A stretch of 64,000 bases of DNA from Arthrobacter sp. C2. GTDB taxonomy: Bacteria; Actinomycetota; Actinomycetes; Actinomycetales; Micrococcaceae. How positions within the stretch are numbered: position 1 is the stretch's first letter; every line of letters starts with the position of its first letter. The notes below the pieces were generated by a model. The model searched no databases. It had not been told where the DNA came from and saw only the letters and a program-made list of their open reading frames with translations. The stretch spans positions 3,720,001 through 3,784,000 of the forward strand of contig CP042428.1 of the NCBI GenBank assembly GCA_024207135.1, in the 5' to 3' direction. This document shows positions 27,601 to 34,857 of the stretch, in pieces. The translations under genes were made by a program, and so were the position numbers.

Positions 27601-27991
27601 GCGCCGGGGCGAGCAGCTCCTGCAGGGCCTGCTGCCAGGCCGGGACGGCCACGGCGGTGTTGCGGTACACCACGTCCTTGGCGCGCAGGTGCATGGAGTT
27701 CGAGTAAATGAGCACGGCCGCCACATGGCGGCATGCGGGGGCGGCCCCGCACGGGCAGGTGGCGTCGTCGATGACGCGCTCGCCCTTCTTGGTGGCCAGG
27801 GTGATGCGCACCTCGTGGGCGGGCTCGGAATCCTCGGACACCGTGGCGGACATGGCCTGGTCGACCGGATCCCACGCGAACCCGCTCAGCGCGGCGTCGG
27901 TGGCCAGCACCTTGCCGCGGGTGAAGGAGACACCGCCGACGACACGCAGGATTTCACGCGCATCGACCATGGGAAAAGCAGATTCGGTCAT
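24659..27991 (-). CDS. SNF2-family helicase with SWIM zinc finger
   Basis: 1110-aa DEAD/DEAH-like protein of the bacterial SNF2 class. The N-terminus has a SWIM zinc motif (Cys79, Cys81, Cys87, His89), followed by a long family-specific region. The motor has ADDMGLGKT (661-669), VAPTSVVSNW, ILDEAQFVKN (about 773), ITGTPMENNLMELW, and the C-terminal half FSQFTSFL, YLDGSTRKR, LKAGGFGLNLT and DRAHRIGQTRNV. Such proteins translocate on double-stranded DNA; roles include repair and remodelling of bound proteins, but the target here is unknown. It is a lone gene, not next to DNA-modification genes, so I do not call it a defence component. Confidence 0.93.
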   Translation of the reverse strand: MTESAFPMVDAREILRVVGGVSFTRGKVLATDAALSGFAWDPVDQAMSATVSEDSEPAHEVRITLATKKGERVIDDATCPCGAAPACRHVAAVLIYSNSMHLRAKDVVYRNTAVAVPAWQQALQELLAPAPATPTSLGGANSKHPVLQMGLQFELQDTTLSAHQQWAPGSGVGQLKVASRRWRLGVRPVVRSGSDRWARSNLRWNTISFKTFGLNLDIAQYRWFCQFVPLYRAKGELYFGEDNDWLYLDEYASALLWELLPTAKALGIALVGMRTNTRILLASPAHVALGAQAGEDGLALAPSLSMGGHRFILDAQAPAGSIGNHGVYAATGDQNEIFLGQVPGGLSHTELSMLHHPETLNVPEAETEEFFSRVYPRLARKLRVTSPDDSVALPAVLPPKLVARIRYGTGETVDVDWVFDYQGMVVDAADRDTAVESALESEVLEILNHYPAFESTVLGPKHLAGLEVIDFVRRVLPALAGIKDLVLNETGTRPVFHELTEAPELVITTVESDRRDWFDLGLLISIGGRQIPYADILRALAQGQTKLLMPDRTYFSLEDPLFAKLRALVTEASGLRDMKDKEADISLTQYQYAMWEELDALATHIEGPDQWVSALNSLVDLKTTAVTDLPETLNATLRPYQVEGFGWLATLWRNGLGGVLADDMGLGKTVQTLALMLHAHQVWANPDAFEGITAQAKVRAPFLVVAPTSVVSNWKDEAARFAPSLRVVAVTDTESRASASLAALAREYDVVVTSYTLLRLDDDAYADINWAGLILDEAQFVKNKATKAHHVARDMPARFKLAITGTPMENNLMELWSIFAIVSPGLFPSAVRFAENYQRPIERQGLPEPLVRLRRRIRPFMLRRTKDAVVTDLPPKQEQVLHVELGEAHRKVYDTHLHRERQKVLRLVDDMDKNRFTIFQSLTLLRMLALDASLVDPDYADVPSAKLDVLFEQLEDVLAEGHRALIFSQFTSFLKKAADRLDAAGVPYAYLDGSTRKRAEVIDSFKSGQAPVFLISLKAGGFGLNLTEADYCFLLDPWWNPAAESQAVDRAHRIGQTRNVMVYRMVAKDTIEEKVVALQDSKRQLISSVMDEGAGFGKVLNADDIRELLR

Positions 27992-28093
27992 CCTCCCATC
28001 GTTTCACGTTCCTGACCCCCAGCCCTAACCCGGGCGGGTCGCCGTGCCGAAGAATACGGCCCGGGAACCCGAAAGTCGCTAGTCTAAGGTGTC

Positions 28094-29299
28094 ATGAACA
28101 GCACTCCGGCCCTGCATCCGCTCCCGCGCGTCATTGAGATTGCGTCGCTGGGCGACTTCGACAGGCATGCGGCCACGGCGCTGGCGCTGACGGACAAGCG
28201 CCTGGCTGCCTCCATGCACGGCTGGCACGTGCAGTCGGTGGACCTGCGCGCCCGCAGCGCGGTGCTGGAAAAGCTGCGCTCCGCGGGCTCGGTGTTCATG
28301 GGCTGCGACATCGAGGGCAAGACCGAGCGCCGGCTGCGCGGGGGCGGGGCACTGGTCTTCCCCGAGATCCCCGGGCTGCCCTTCGACCCGTACCGCGGGG
28401 AGCTGTATTCCGGGGGCGAGCTCTATGCGGGCCTGGACGCCGGGAACTACGAGTCGGTGCCCGACGCCCGGATCTACGCCTGGGCCTCGCACCGCTACGG
28501 CGCCGGGGCCCACGACGCATTGAACGCCGCGCTGTCCACCACGCTGCACGACCACGCCATCGGTTCGCGGCTGGATTCGCAGATCCGCGACGGCGCGCTG
28601 GCCCACGCCCCGCTGGTCGGGGTCATGGGCGGGCACGCCCAGGAGCGCGGGACCGCCGGCTACGAGCGGGCCGCACGGCTGGGCCACGCCCTGTCCGGCG
28701 CCGGGTTCATCGTTGCCACCGGAGGCGGGCCCGGGGCCATGGAGGCGGCGAACCTGGGTGCCTACCTGGGATCGGGCAGCACCGAGAACCTGGCCGAGGC
28801 GCTGGGCATGCTGGCGCAGGAGCCGGGTTTCGCCCCGTCGGTGACCCGCTGGGCGCGGGCCGCGGCACGCGTGCGCGAACGCTGGCCCGCCGGCCTGGCG
28901 AACCTGGGGATCCCCACCTGGTTCTACGGGCACGAGCCGCCGAACATGTTCGCCACCCACATCGCCAAGTACTTCGCCAACGCCACCCGGGAGGCCGTGC
29001 TGCTGAAGAGCTGCCCCGGGGGCATCGTGTTCCTGCCCGGCGCCGCCGGGACCGTGCAGGAAATCTTCCAGGACGCGTGCGAGAACTTCTACGGGGCCGA
29101 AGGCAGCATCAGCCCGATGGTGCTGGTGGGCATCGAGCACTGGACCCGGACGCTGCCGGCCTACCCGTTGCTGGCCGAACTGGCCCGCGGCAGGGCCATG
29201 GAGGAGAAGGTCTTCCTGGTCGACGATGCGGCCGAGGCCGTGCGGATCCTGGTGGACCTGAACGACGGCTCGATCTCCGGGGTCCGGGGACTGGCATGA
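28094..29299 (+). CDS. LOG-like Rossmann-fold nucleotide-binding protein
   Basis: 401-aa protein whose second half resembles the LOG/YgdH (TIGR00730) fold: GVMGGHAQERG, then VATGGGPGAMEAAN, and PGAAGTVQEIFQD where classic LOG enzymes have PGGxGTxxE. LOG proteins hydrolyse nucleoside 5'-monophosphates to free the base. The N-terminal 170 residues are an extension found in larger homologues. Because the PGGxGT motif is altered (PGAAGT), activity is uncertain. The stop overlaps the ROK kinase start (ATGA), so the two are co-translated. Confidence 0.8.
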   Translation: MNSTPALHPLPRVIEIASLGDFDRHAATALALTDKRLAASMHGWHVQSVDLRARSAVLEKLRSAGSVFMGCDIEGKTERRLRGGGALVFPEIPGLPFDPYRGELYSGGELYAGLDAGNYESVPDARIYAWASHRYGAGAHDALNAALSTTLHDHAIGSRLDSQIRDGALAHAPLVGVMGGHAQERGTAGYERAARLGHALSGAGFIVATGGGPGAMEAANLGAYLGSGSTENLAEALGMLAQEPGFAPSVTRWARAAARVRERWPAGLANLGIPTWFYGHEPPNMFATHIAKYFANATREAVLLKSCPGGIVFLPGAAGTVQEIFQDACENFYGAEGSISPMVLVGIEHWTRTLPAYPLLAELARGRAMEEKVFLVDDAAEAVRILVDLNDGSISGVRGLA

Positions 29300-30258
29300 G
29301 TGCCGGTTCCCCTGCCATCGGCATCGACATCGGCGGCACCAAGATCGCCGCGGGACTGGTGGGCCCGGACGGAAGGGTCTCCCGGCACCTTCGGCACGCG
29401 ACGGCAGGGCATGATCCGGCCGCGGTGCTGGACACCGTGGCTTCGCTCATCGCCGCGCTTGGCGCCGATGCCCCGGAGGCCACGGTGGGCGTGGGTGCGG
29501 CAGGATGGATGGACCCGGACGGCGGCTCGGTGCTCTTCTCCCCGCACCTGGCCTGGCGCAACGAGCCGCTGCGGGCCAAGCTCGAGGCCGCCACGGGACG
29601 ACGTGTGCTATTGAGCAACGACGCGGATGCCGCCGGTTGGGCCGAATACCGCTTCGGTGCCGCTCGAGGGCACAGCCACGTGGTCTGCCTGACCCTTGGC
29701 ACCGGGATCGGCGGCGCCATCGTCGTTGACGGGCAGCTGCAGCGCGGAAGGTTCGGGGTGGGCTCGGAATTCGGCCACCAAACCATCGTTCCCGGCGGGC
29801 AGCGCTGCGCCTGCGGGAACCGTGGATGCTGGGAGCAGTATGCCTCGGGCAATGCGCTGGCCCGCGAGGGGCGCAGCCTGATGGCGGTGCACTCGCCGGT
29901 GGCCTTTGCGCTCCGCGAGGCCGCGCGCAACGACCCGCACCTGGTGACCGGTGAGCTTGTCACCGCCCTTGCCGCCGACGGGGACCCGGCCTGCCGCGAG
30001 TTGATCATCGAGGCCGGTCAATGGCTGGGACGTGGGTTGGCCAACCTGGCGGCGGTGTTGGACCCGGGAATCTTTGTCATTGGGGGCGGGCTGGGTGCTG
30101 CGGTGCCGTTGTTGGTGGAAACCGCCGAAGTCACCTACCGGGAGAACCTGAGTGGGCGCGGCTACCGGCCCTTTGCGGAAGTGGCTCGTGCAGAGCTGGG
30201 TGCCGACGCGGGATTGGTGGGTGCCGCAGACTTGGCCCGCAGGGCGCTCGCCGACTGA
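29296..30258 (+). CDS. ROK family sugar kinase (glucokinase-like)
   Basis: 320-aa ROK kinase expected to phosphorylate glucose or a related sugar with ATP. Intact motifs are GIDIGGTKIAAGLV at the N-terminus, the sugar site SNDADAAGWAEY, LTLGTGIGGAIV, EFGHQT and the zinc cluster CACGNRGCWEQYASG. Unlike the ROK regulator at 11.2 kb it has no winged helix, so it is catalytic. ATG 29296 overlaps the stop of the LOG-like gene. A 10-bp hairpin follows. Confidence 0.92.
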   Translation: MSAGSPAIGIDIGGTKIAAGLVGPDGRVSRHLRHATAGHDPAAVLDTVASLIAALGADAPEATVGVGAAGWMDPDGGSVLFSPHLAWRNEPLRAKLEAATGRRVLLSNDADAAGWAEYRFGAARGHSHVVCLTLGTGIGGAIVVDGQLQRGRFGVGSEFGHQTIVPGGQRCACGNRGCWEQYASGNALAREGRSLMAVHSPVAFALREAARNDPHLVTGELVTALAADGDPACRELIIEAGQWLGRGLANLAAVLDPGIFVIGGGLGAAVPLLVETAEVTYRENLSGRGYRPFAEVARAELGADAGLVGAADLARRALAD

Positions 30259-30297
30259 TTCACCGTCTCCTGTGCCCCCCTGAGCGCATGGGTTTTG

Positions 30298-30323
30298 CCG
30301 GGGATGCGTGCTTGCATCCCCGG
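30298..30323. terminator. Terminator between ROK kinase and DUF222-HNH genes
   Basis: CCGGGGATGC (30298-30307) pairs perfectly with GCATCCCCGG (30314-30323) around GTGCTT. It lies between convergent genes and can act on both. Confidence 0.75.
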
Positions 30324-30364
30324 TGGTGAAATGGTGTGGGCTTCCCGCGCGTGGCGGCGGTCGG

Positions 30365-31774
30365 CTAAATTCGCTGGGGTGGTCGGGCCATGCCGGTGCC
30401 GGGACGCGGTGGCGGAGCCGTAGAGGTGTAGCTGTGGCCGCTGGGGGTGGTGATCTTGAAGGAATGGCGGCCCCGTCCGGGCAGCGGTTCCTCGTGCCAG
30501 CCGGGCGCCTCCTTGGATTGGTTGCATGTCCGGCAGCGACCCGAGGAATTAATCTCGGTGGTCTTGCCATTGCGGCGCACCTGCACGACGTGGTCTAGTT
30601 CCTGGATGCGGCCGTTGCAATGCGGGGTGCGGCACCGTTGGTCGCGGAGGGTGATGAAGCGCTTGAGGTTTCCTGCGAAACGGCGGGCCGCGGAATCCAT
30701 CGCGACCAGCTTGCCGGTGTCCGGGGCGGCGTAGACGCGCCGGTACCAGGTGTCCAGCGGGTGCTCGGGATCGCCCGCCACCAGCGATCGGGCCTTGGCG
30801 GCGCTGATGTAACCGTGGCCCGGGATCAGCGCCGGTTCGTTGCTGTCACCGGCGAGGCTCTCTGGATCCATCATCACCAGTAGCTCCACCGGTCGTGAGC
30901 CGGTGGCCTTGGTGCCGGTCACCGCCTCGAAGACCGCGTCAGCCGCGACCTGGGCATTGGTGCGGTCGTCTCCGGCCTCCCGGGGACGCTCGGTCTCCCG
31001 GTGGATGACCTGCAAGATGGGAATGCCCTGGTCCAGCGGGAACTCGCCGACGATCCGCACGGAGTTTTCGTTCATCTGGTAGCCGCTGACGTACCGCTTC
31101 TCGGCGGCGTCGTCTTCATCCTGTTCGGCGGTGTCGGGTTCCAGGACGAGGGCCCAGTAGTTGACCAGCTCACGCAGCGTCGCAGTCCCGGCCTCGAAGC
31201 AGGTGTGGGTGTCCTCCCACAGCAGCTCGTCGATCATTCTCCGGGTTTCGATCTTGAGGTTCCGGGTGCCGCTGATGACCACGTGTGCCTGGTCCCAAGT
31301 CAAGATGCCTTGGCGCAGTCCCTGATGGCAGCGGTGAAGGTCTTCGGCGAGGATCCGGTAATCGTTGGTGCGTTTGGTTCCGCTCCACGGGGACAAGCGC
31401 ATCGCCAGGGCAACGTCCCCGCCGGAGCCCCACGCGGGGTTCTTCTCCCTGACCCCGGCGCGCTGCCGGTCGGCGATGAGGGCGTCCTGGTAGGCGACAC
31501 TGTGGTCGGCCTGCTTCGCCGTGGCGGCGCATTTCAAGGTTTCCAGGGCGCCAACCGCAGCCACCGCCTCATGGGTACCGGTCAGCACCGGGGCCTCGTT
31601 CACCGCGGCGGCCAGGGACAGGATCCCGGCGGTGCCGGTGCGGGCCAGGTGTTCGGCAACCAGTGCGTCCATGTCCGCCCCGTCGTCCAGCAGCGCTTCG
31701 TAGCCCAGATTCCTGCTGGCGCCACCGGTGGTGGTGCCGGCGGAAGGGAAGCCGCTCGATGACGTCGTTGCCAT
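30365..31774 (-). CDS. DUF222 domain HNH endonuclease
   Basis: 469-aa protein with a DUF222 helical domain over the first 300 residues and a C-terminal HNH nuclease (CRTPHC, QELDHVVQVRRNGKT, RCRTCNQSK, about residues 385-430). The family is present in many copies in Arthrobacter and mycobacterial genomes (the 13E12-repeat proteins of M. tuberculosis belong here) and is suspected to be mobile, though no transposition is proven. GGAGG sits before ATG 31774. Immediately upstream is an AT-richer, gene-poor stretch of about 560 bp, which fits an inserted unit. Confidence 0.9.
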   Translation of the reverse strand: MATTSSSGFPSAGTTTGGASRNLGYEALLDDGADMDALVAEHLARTGTAGILSLAAAVNEAPVLTGTHEAVAAVGALETLKCAATAKQADHSVAYQDALIADRQRAGVREKNPAWGSGGDVALAMRLSPWSGTKRTNDYRILAEDLHRCHQGLRQGILTWDQAHVVISGTRNLKIETRRMIDELLWEDTHTCFEAGTATLRELVNYWALVLEPDTAEQDEDDAAEKRYVSGYQMNENSVRIVGEFPLDQGIPILQVIHRETERPREAGDDRTNAQVAADAVFEAVTGTKATGSRPVELLVMMDPESLAGDSNEPALIPGHGYISAAKARSLVAGDPEHPLDTWYRRVYAAPDTGKLVAMDSAARRFAGNLKRFITLRDQRCRTPHCNGRIQELDHVVQVRRNGKTTEINSSGRCRTCNQSKEAPGWHEEPLPGRGRHSFKITTPSGHSYTSTAPPPRPGTGMARPPQRI

Positions 31775-32335
31775 ACCTCCATTGTAGAACTAGAGACCTA
31801 CAATTGAAACAGCTGTTCAAGAAATTTAGAAAATGCGTCCTACTCACGATTCCTGTGGGATGAGATCGACGGATTTTTCGTCAGAATCGGTGTGCAACCT
31901 GAGTTGGGCTGCCGGGTACCAGTGGCTGTTCGCGTTGCTCCGGTCTTCACGGCAACTGCGCTTCATCTCCCGAATCAAATACTCAAACTGTGCCGGCATA
32001 ACCGACCCCCAGTGAGGGGCCAGGTGGTTCTCGCATTCAACACGGGTCTCAACGTTTGTGCAGGTCCTGCTGACAACACCGAGGAGGCCGCGACAGGAGC
32101 CTCCCGGGAGGATGCACCGCATGCCCTTCCGGGGCCGCCCGCCATCCAGTTGGATGCCGTCACGCGCAATCCGACCATCCGGATGTCCACGAGGACAAGC
32201 CGGGACTTCACCAGCCATAGCCCAATTTTACGCCCGATCCCATCCCACTGGAATCGTAAGTCGGAAATATGTTCTAGTTCTAGTCATGGCCTGCTAGCCT
32301 ACGCGGATCACTCCAACCTGCGGGCTGCAAAGAAA
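31775..32335. other. AT-richer intergenic stretch upstream of DUF222-HNH
   Basis: Lower GC than the neighbours and no strong gene. The only frame with sensible composition is a minus-strand 51-codon one at 31844-31999, MPAQFEYLIREMKRSCRED and on, with GGGGGT five bases before its ATG; its third-position GC is low for this genome, and I do not recognise it. The promoter of the HNH gene should lie at 31775-31850. This may be the flank of an old insertion. Confidence 0.35.
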
Positions 32336-32380
32336 CAGGGTGCCGCCAAATCCCTGATTCCGGGAGATGGCGGCACCCTG
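32336..32380 (-). terminator. Terminator of the ferritin-VIT gene
   Basis: CAGGGTGCCGCCA (32336-32348) pairs with TGGCGGCACCCTG (32368-32380), a perfect 13-bp stem with a 19-base loop, 23 bases beyond the stop codon on the minus strand. Confidence 0.75.
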
Positions 32381-32402
32381 CCGTCGCTTTTCAAGTGGAC
32401 CG

Positions 32403-33506
32403 CTAGGCCACGGACCCGCCGAAGAGCAAGCCGAGGGCATAGGTGATGCCCGCGGCGCCCAGGCCGATGGCCAGCTGGCGCAGTCCGCGCTTGGTCGGGG
32501 AGGCGCCGGAGAGCAGACCGACCACCCCGCCGGTGAGCAACAGGGCGATGCCCACCAGCACGGCGGAGAGCAGAATGGCAGGGGTGCCGCCCATGCCGAA
32601 GATGAACGGCAGGATCGGGATCACCGCACCGGAGGCGAAGAAGCAGAAGGACGAGGAGGCCGCGCCCATGGCCGAACCGATTTCCTCGTGTTCTTGGGCC
32701 TCGGCGATGTCGGCCAGCTCCGGCTGCAGCGACAGCGAGGGGTTGCAGTCGCAGGAGTAGATGCCCATGCGTTCGGCGGCGCGGTGGGCCGCATCCTCGT
32801 CGCTCATGCCGCGGGCCTTGTAGACCAGCACCAGTTCGTTGGCGTCCAGATCCAGGTCCGGGGCGGCGGCCAGGGTCACCTGTGTGGGCTTGGATGCGGA
32901 GAGCAGTTCGCGCTGGGATCGCACCGAGACGTACTCGCCGGCGGCCATCGACAAGGCGCCGGCCAACAGGCCGGCAATGCCGGAGAAGAGCACCATCGAG
33001 GTGGCAACCCCGGTGGCACCGATGCCCATGACCAGGGCGAGGTTGGAGACCAGGCCGTCGTTGGCGCCGAAGACCGCGGCGCGGAAGTTGCCCGAGAGCT
33101 GGTTGCGGCCCCGGGTGGCCAGGCCGCGCACGACCTCTTCGTGGACCAGCTCGTCGGCGGCCATCTGGCGGCTGGCGTCGGTGTCCCCGGCGTAGGGGGA
33201 GTTGCCCTCGGCGCGCTGGGCCAGGGCCAGGACGAAGACGGAGCCGAAGTGCCGGGCCAGGAAGCGGAGCATGGTGCGGCGGATCGAGGGGCTCATGGCC
33301 TTGCCGGCATGCTCGCCCAGCAGTGCCCGCCAGTGTTCCTCGTGGCGGGTTTCGGCCTCGGCCAGTCCCAGCAGGACCGCGCGTTCCTCGCCGTGGCGCT
33401 TGTTGGCCAGTTCGCGGTAGACCGCGCCCTCGGCGACTTCGTCGGCCAGGTACTTGCGCCATCGTCTGATTTGGGCTGGGGTGGGGGTCGGCGCTTGCGG
33501 CGTCAT
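32403..33506 (-). CDS. Ferritin-like/VIT1-CCC1 fusion membrane protein
   Basis: 367-aa protein joining an N-terminal ferritin/rubrerythrin-like helical domain (about residues 10-150; Glu/His-rich blocks such as LAEAETRHEEHW and ELVHEEVVRG supply metal ligands) to a C-terminal VIT1/CCC1 iron/manganese transporter domain (FGANDGLVSNLALVMGIG, AAGEYVSVRSQREL and three further helices). Such fusions are thought to collect Fe2+ and move it across the membrane. ATG 33506 is preferred over an upstream in-frame ATG that would add an unrelated basic leader. An 18-bp perfect palindrome lies about 165 bp upstream of the start. Confidence 0.9.
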   Translation of the reverse strand: MTPQAPTPTPAQIRRWRKYLADEVAEGAVYRELANKRHGEERAVLLGLAEAETRHEEHWRALLGEHAGKAMSPSIRRTMLRFLARHFGSVFVLALAQRAEGNSPYAGDTDASRQMAADELVHEEVVRGLATRGRNQLSGNFRAAVFGANDGLVSNLALVMGIGATGVATSMVLFSGIAGLLAGALSMAAGEYVSVRSQRELLSASKPTQVTLAAAPDLDLDANELVLVYKARGMSDEDAAHRAAERMGIYSCDCNPSLSLQPELADIAEAQEHEEIGSAMGAASSSFCFFASGAVIPILPFIFGMGGTPAILLSAVLVGIALLLTGGVVGLLSGASPTKRGLRQLAIGLGAAGITYALGLLFGGSVA

Positions 33507-33672
33507 GCTCTCATCCTCGTGTGGGCGTTCACGGCCTCGGGAGGCCATGCGATGGGGAGGCCCAGCGGGATTGTTTCTGGGGTGCGTTGGACCTCGGGCC
33601 ACCAGTGTGTGGACCGAAGGTCTCGTTCGCCCGGACCCGGCGTTGCCGCCTCTGGCCCTGGGTGGATTGCCG

Positions 33673-33690
33673 GGTTACAACGTTGTAACC
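33673..33690. promoter_or_regulatory. 18-bp perfect palindrome, candidate operator
   Basis: GGTTACAACGTTGTAACC reads identically on both strands. It lies in the 240-bp space between the ferritin-VIT start and the end of small gene B, in the right place to control the metal-transport gene. It is not the IdeR/DtxR box consensus, so the regulator is unknown. Confidence 0.5.
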
Positions 33691-33711
33691 AGTATGTCGA
33701 CGCACCGCTGT

Positions 33712-33729
33712 CCCGCCGTTGCCGGCGGG
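33712..33729 (-). terminator. Short GC hairpin after small gene B
   Basis: CCCGCCG (33712-33718) pairs with CGGCGGG (33723-33729) with a 4-base loop, about 20 bases past the stop on the minus strand. Confidence 0.5.
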
Positions 33730-33747
33730 GCTGGGAACTACTCCCCT

Positions 33748-34098
33748 TCAACCCACGAGTGTAGCGTTCGGAAGGGTCCGAGAGAATTCGCTGAGGCTAA
33801 AAATTCTGGCCCCACCAGCGCTGTTTCCCGCTTCCGGCACCCGCACCGTGAGCGTTGAGGAGGCCTCTTCCCACCTCGGCGGTGCCACGGCGTTGGCCAG
33901 GGCCGCAGCCAGGGCGGCGGGGTCCGCGACGTGGAAGCTGCGCCAGGAACCGCGCAGCCGCAACTGAAGCACCGCGCGGTGCACATCAAGCAGGGGCAGG
34001 ACGGGGATGGAAGGTGCCATGGCGGTACGGGACGGCCTTTCACTAGCTCTTGCCGGGGCCAAGTGGACCGCGGCCGCTTCTTCATCCGAACCACCCAT
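33748..34098 (-). CDS. Small orphan protein, paralogue candidate B
   Basis: 116-aa protein of unknown family starting MGGSDEEAAAVHLAPARA. From residue 27 it reads MAPSIPVLPLLDVHRAVLQL, then RLRGSWRSFHVADPAALAAA and a Val-rich strand ending in ARIFSLSEF. The N-terminus matches the upstream-extended frame of small gene A (VGGSDDEAA), and LDV-x4-LQLRLRGSW-x7-AALAAAL loosely parallels LDI-x4-LLHVGSGPGEW-x5-QRLSAAL there. No ribosome site precedes ATG 34098; ATG 34020 (90 aa) is an alternative, which would leave the conserved block as a leader. Function unknown. Confidence 0.5.
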   Translation of the reverse strand: MGGSDEEAAAVHLAPARASERPSRTAMAPSIPVLPLLDVHRAVLQLRLRGSWRSFHVADPAALAAALANAVAPPRWEEASSTLTVRVPEAGNSAGGARIFSLSEFSRTLPNATLVG

Positions 34099-34179
34099 GA
34101 ACCTGGGGTTGGTGCGCGCCTAGAGTCGGAGCTTGCCGACGCGTCTCGTGAAGCTGGGTTCCACATTACCGCGATTCGG
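34072..34179 (-). repeat. Conserved leader block, copy B
   Basis: Counterpart of the block at 19004-19123, spanning the start of small gene B, the 67-bp gap and the last codons of the DinB gene. It shares GGCCGCTTC-T-TCATCCGAACCACCCA (25 of 26), TGGGGTTGGT, GTCGGAGC, CGTGAAGCTG and GATTCGG in the same order. Confidence 0.65.
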
Positions 34180-34744
34180 AGGCCCGCAGGATCTTTTTGT
34201 GCAGATCGTTCCACGCAGTGCCGTCATAGGGCGGCATGCTGTCGTTGTCCTGGCGCATCCCGGTGGACCCGTCGATGAGCTCGCGCAGGATGTCGGCGTG
34301 CCCCGCATGGCGCGCGGTTTCCACGTTCATGTGCAGCATCAGCCGCCCGAGCGTGGTGTGGCGCCGTTCCCCGGTCCACCACGGAACGGTTGCCGGGGCA
34401 TCCAGGGACAGCGCGGCGATGTTGCGGTTTGCCGCCTCGATGGCCCGCCGGTAGAAGGCCAGGACCTCGGCGCAGGGGACCTCGGCCGACACCCACATGT
34501 CCGCGCTGTCATCCGGATCGGCCGCCAGGGCCGCGTAGTACTCGTCCTCGATCGTGAAGCCGAGGCATTGGACGAAGTAGCCGTACTCGACGAAGGCCAG
34601 GTGCTGGACAAGGCCCAGGATGTTGGTGCCGGTGGGCACCATCGGCCGGGTCGCTTCCCCGTCGCTGAGTCCCCGGGCCTTCCAGAGCATGGCCTCGCGG
34701 GAATTGGTCAGGTAGGTCGCCAGGTGGTCCTTGAAATCGTCCAT
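34166..34744 (-). CDS. DinB family protein (DUF664 type)
   Basis: 192-aa four-helix-bundle protein of the DinB/DUF664 superfamily, which includes metal-dependent thiol transferases such as mycothiol S-transferases. Likely metal-ligand histidines are in LVQHLAFVEYGYF (about residue 49), LMLHMNVETARHAGHADILREL (about 138 and 150). The ending GTAWNDLHKKI fits the family. ATG 34744 gives MDDFKDHLATYL. Mycothiol is the actinobacterial thiol, so a mycothiol-dependent enzyme is plausible but not shown. Its 3' end overlaps the conserved leader of small gene B. Confidence 0.88.
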   Translation of the reverse strand: MDDFKDHLATYLTNSREAMLWKARGLSDGEATRPMVPTGTNILGLVQHLAFVEYGYFVQCLGFTIEDEYYAALAADPDDSADMWVSAEVPCAEVLAFYRRAIEAANRNIAALSLDAPATVPWWTGERRHTTLGRLMLHMNVETARHAGHADILRELIDGSTGMRQDNDSMPPYDGTAWNDLHKKILRASESR

Positions 34745-34857
34745 GGCCCCAGCCTAGAAGCGCCGGGGCCGGTTGGGAATGGCGGCAGGCCAAAAGGGCG
34801 ATGGCCCCCATCGACGCGGTGCGCGCCAAGGGGGGCCATCGGTGGTGCGGATATGCC

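Noticed and set aside
24659-27991. SNF2 helicase as part of a DNA-defence island
   Set aside because: No methyltransferase, nuclease or PLD partner lies near; both neighbours are metabolic genes.
24536-28015. 1159-codon open frame on the plus strand
   Set aside because: Antisense shadow of the SNF2 helicase, whose motor motifs are unmistakable on the minus strand.
31892-32446. 184-codon plus-strand frame
   Set aside because: It crosses the terminator of the ferritin-VIT gene and has no coding-type composition.
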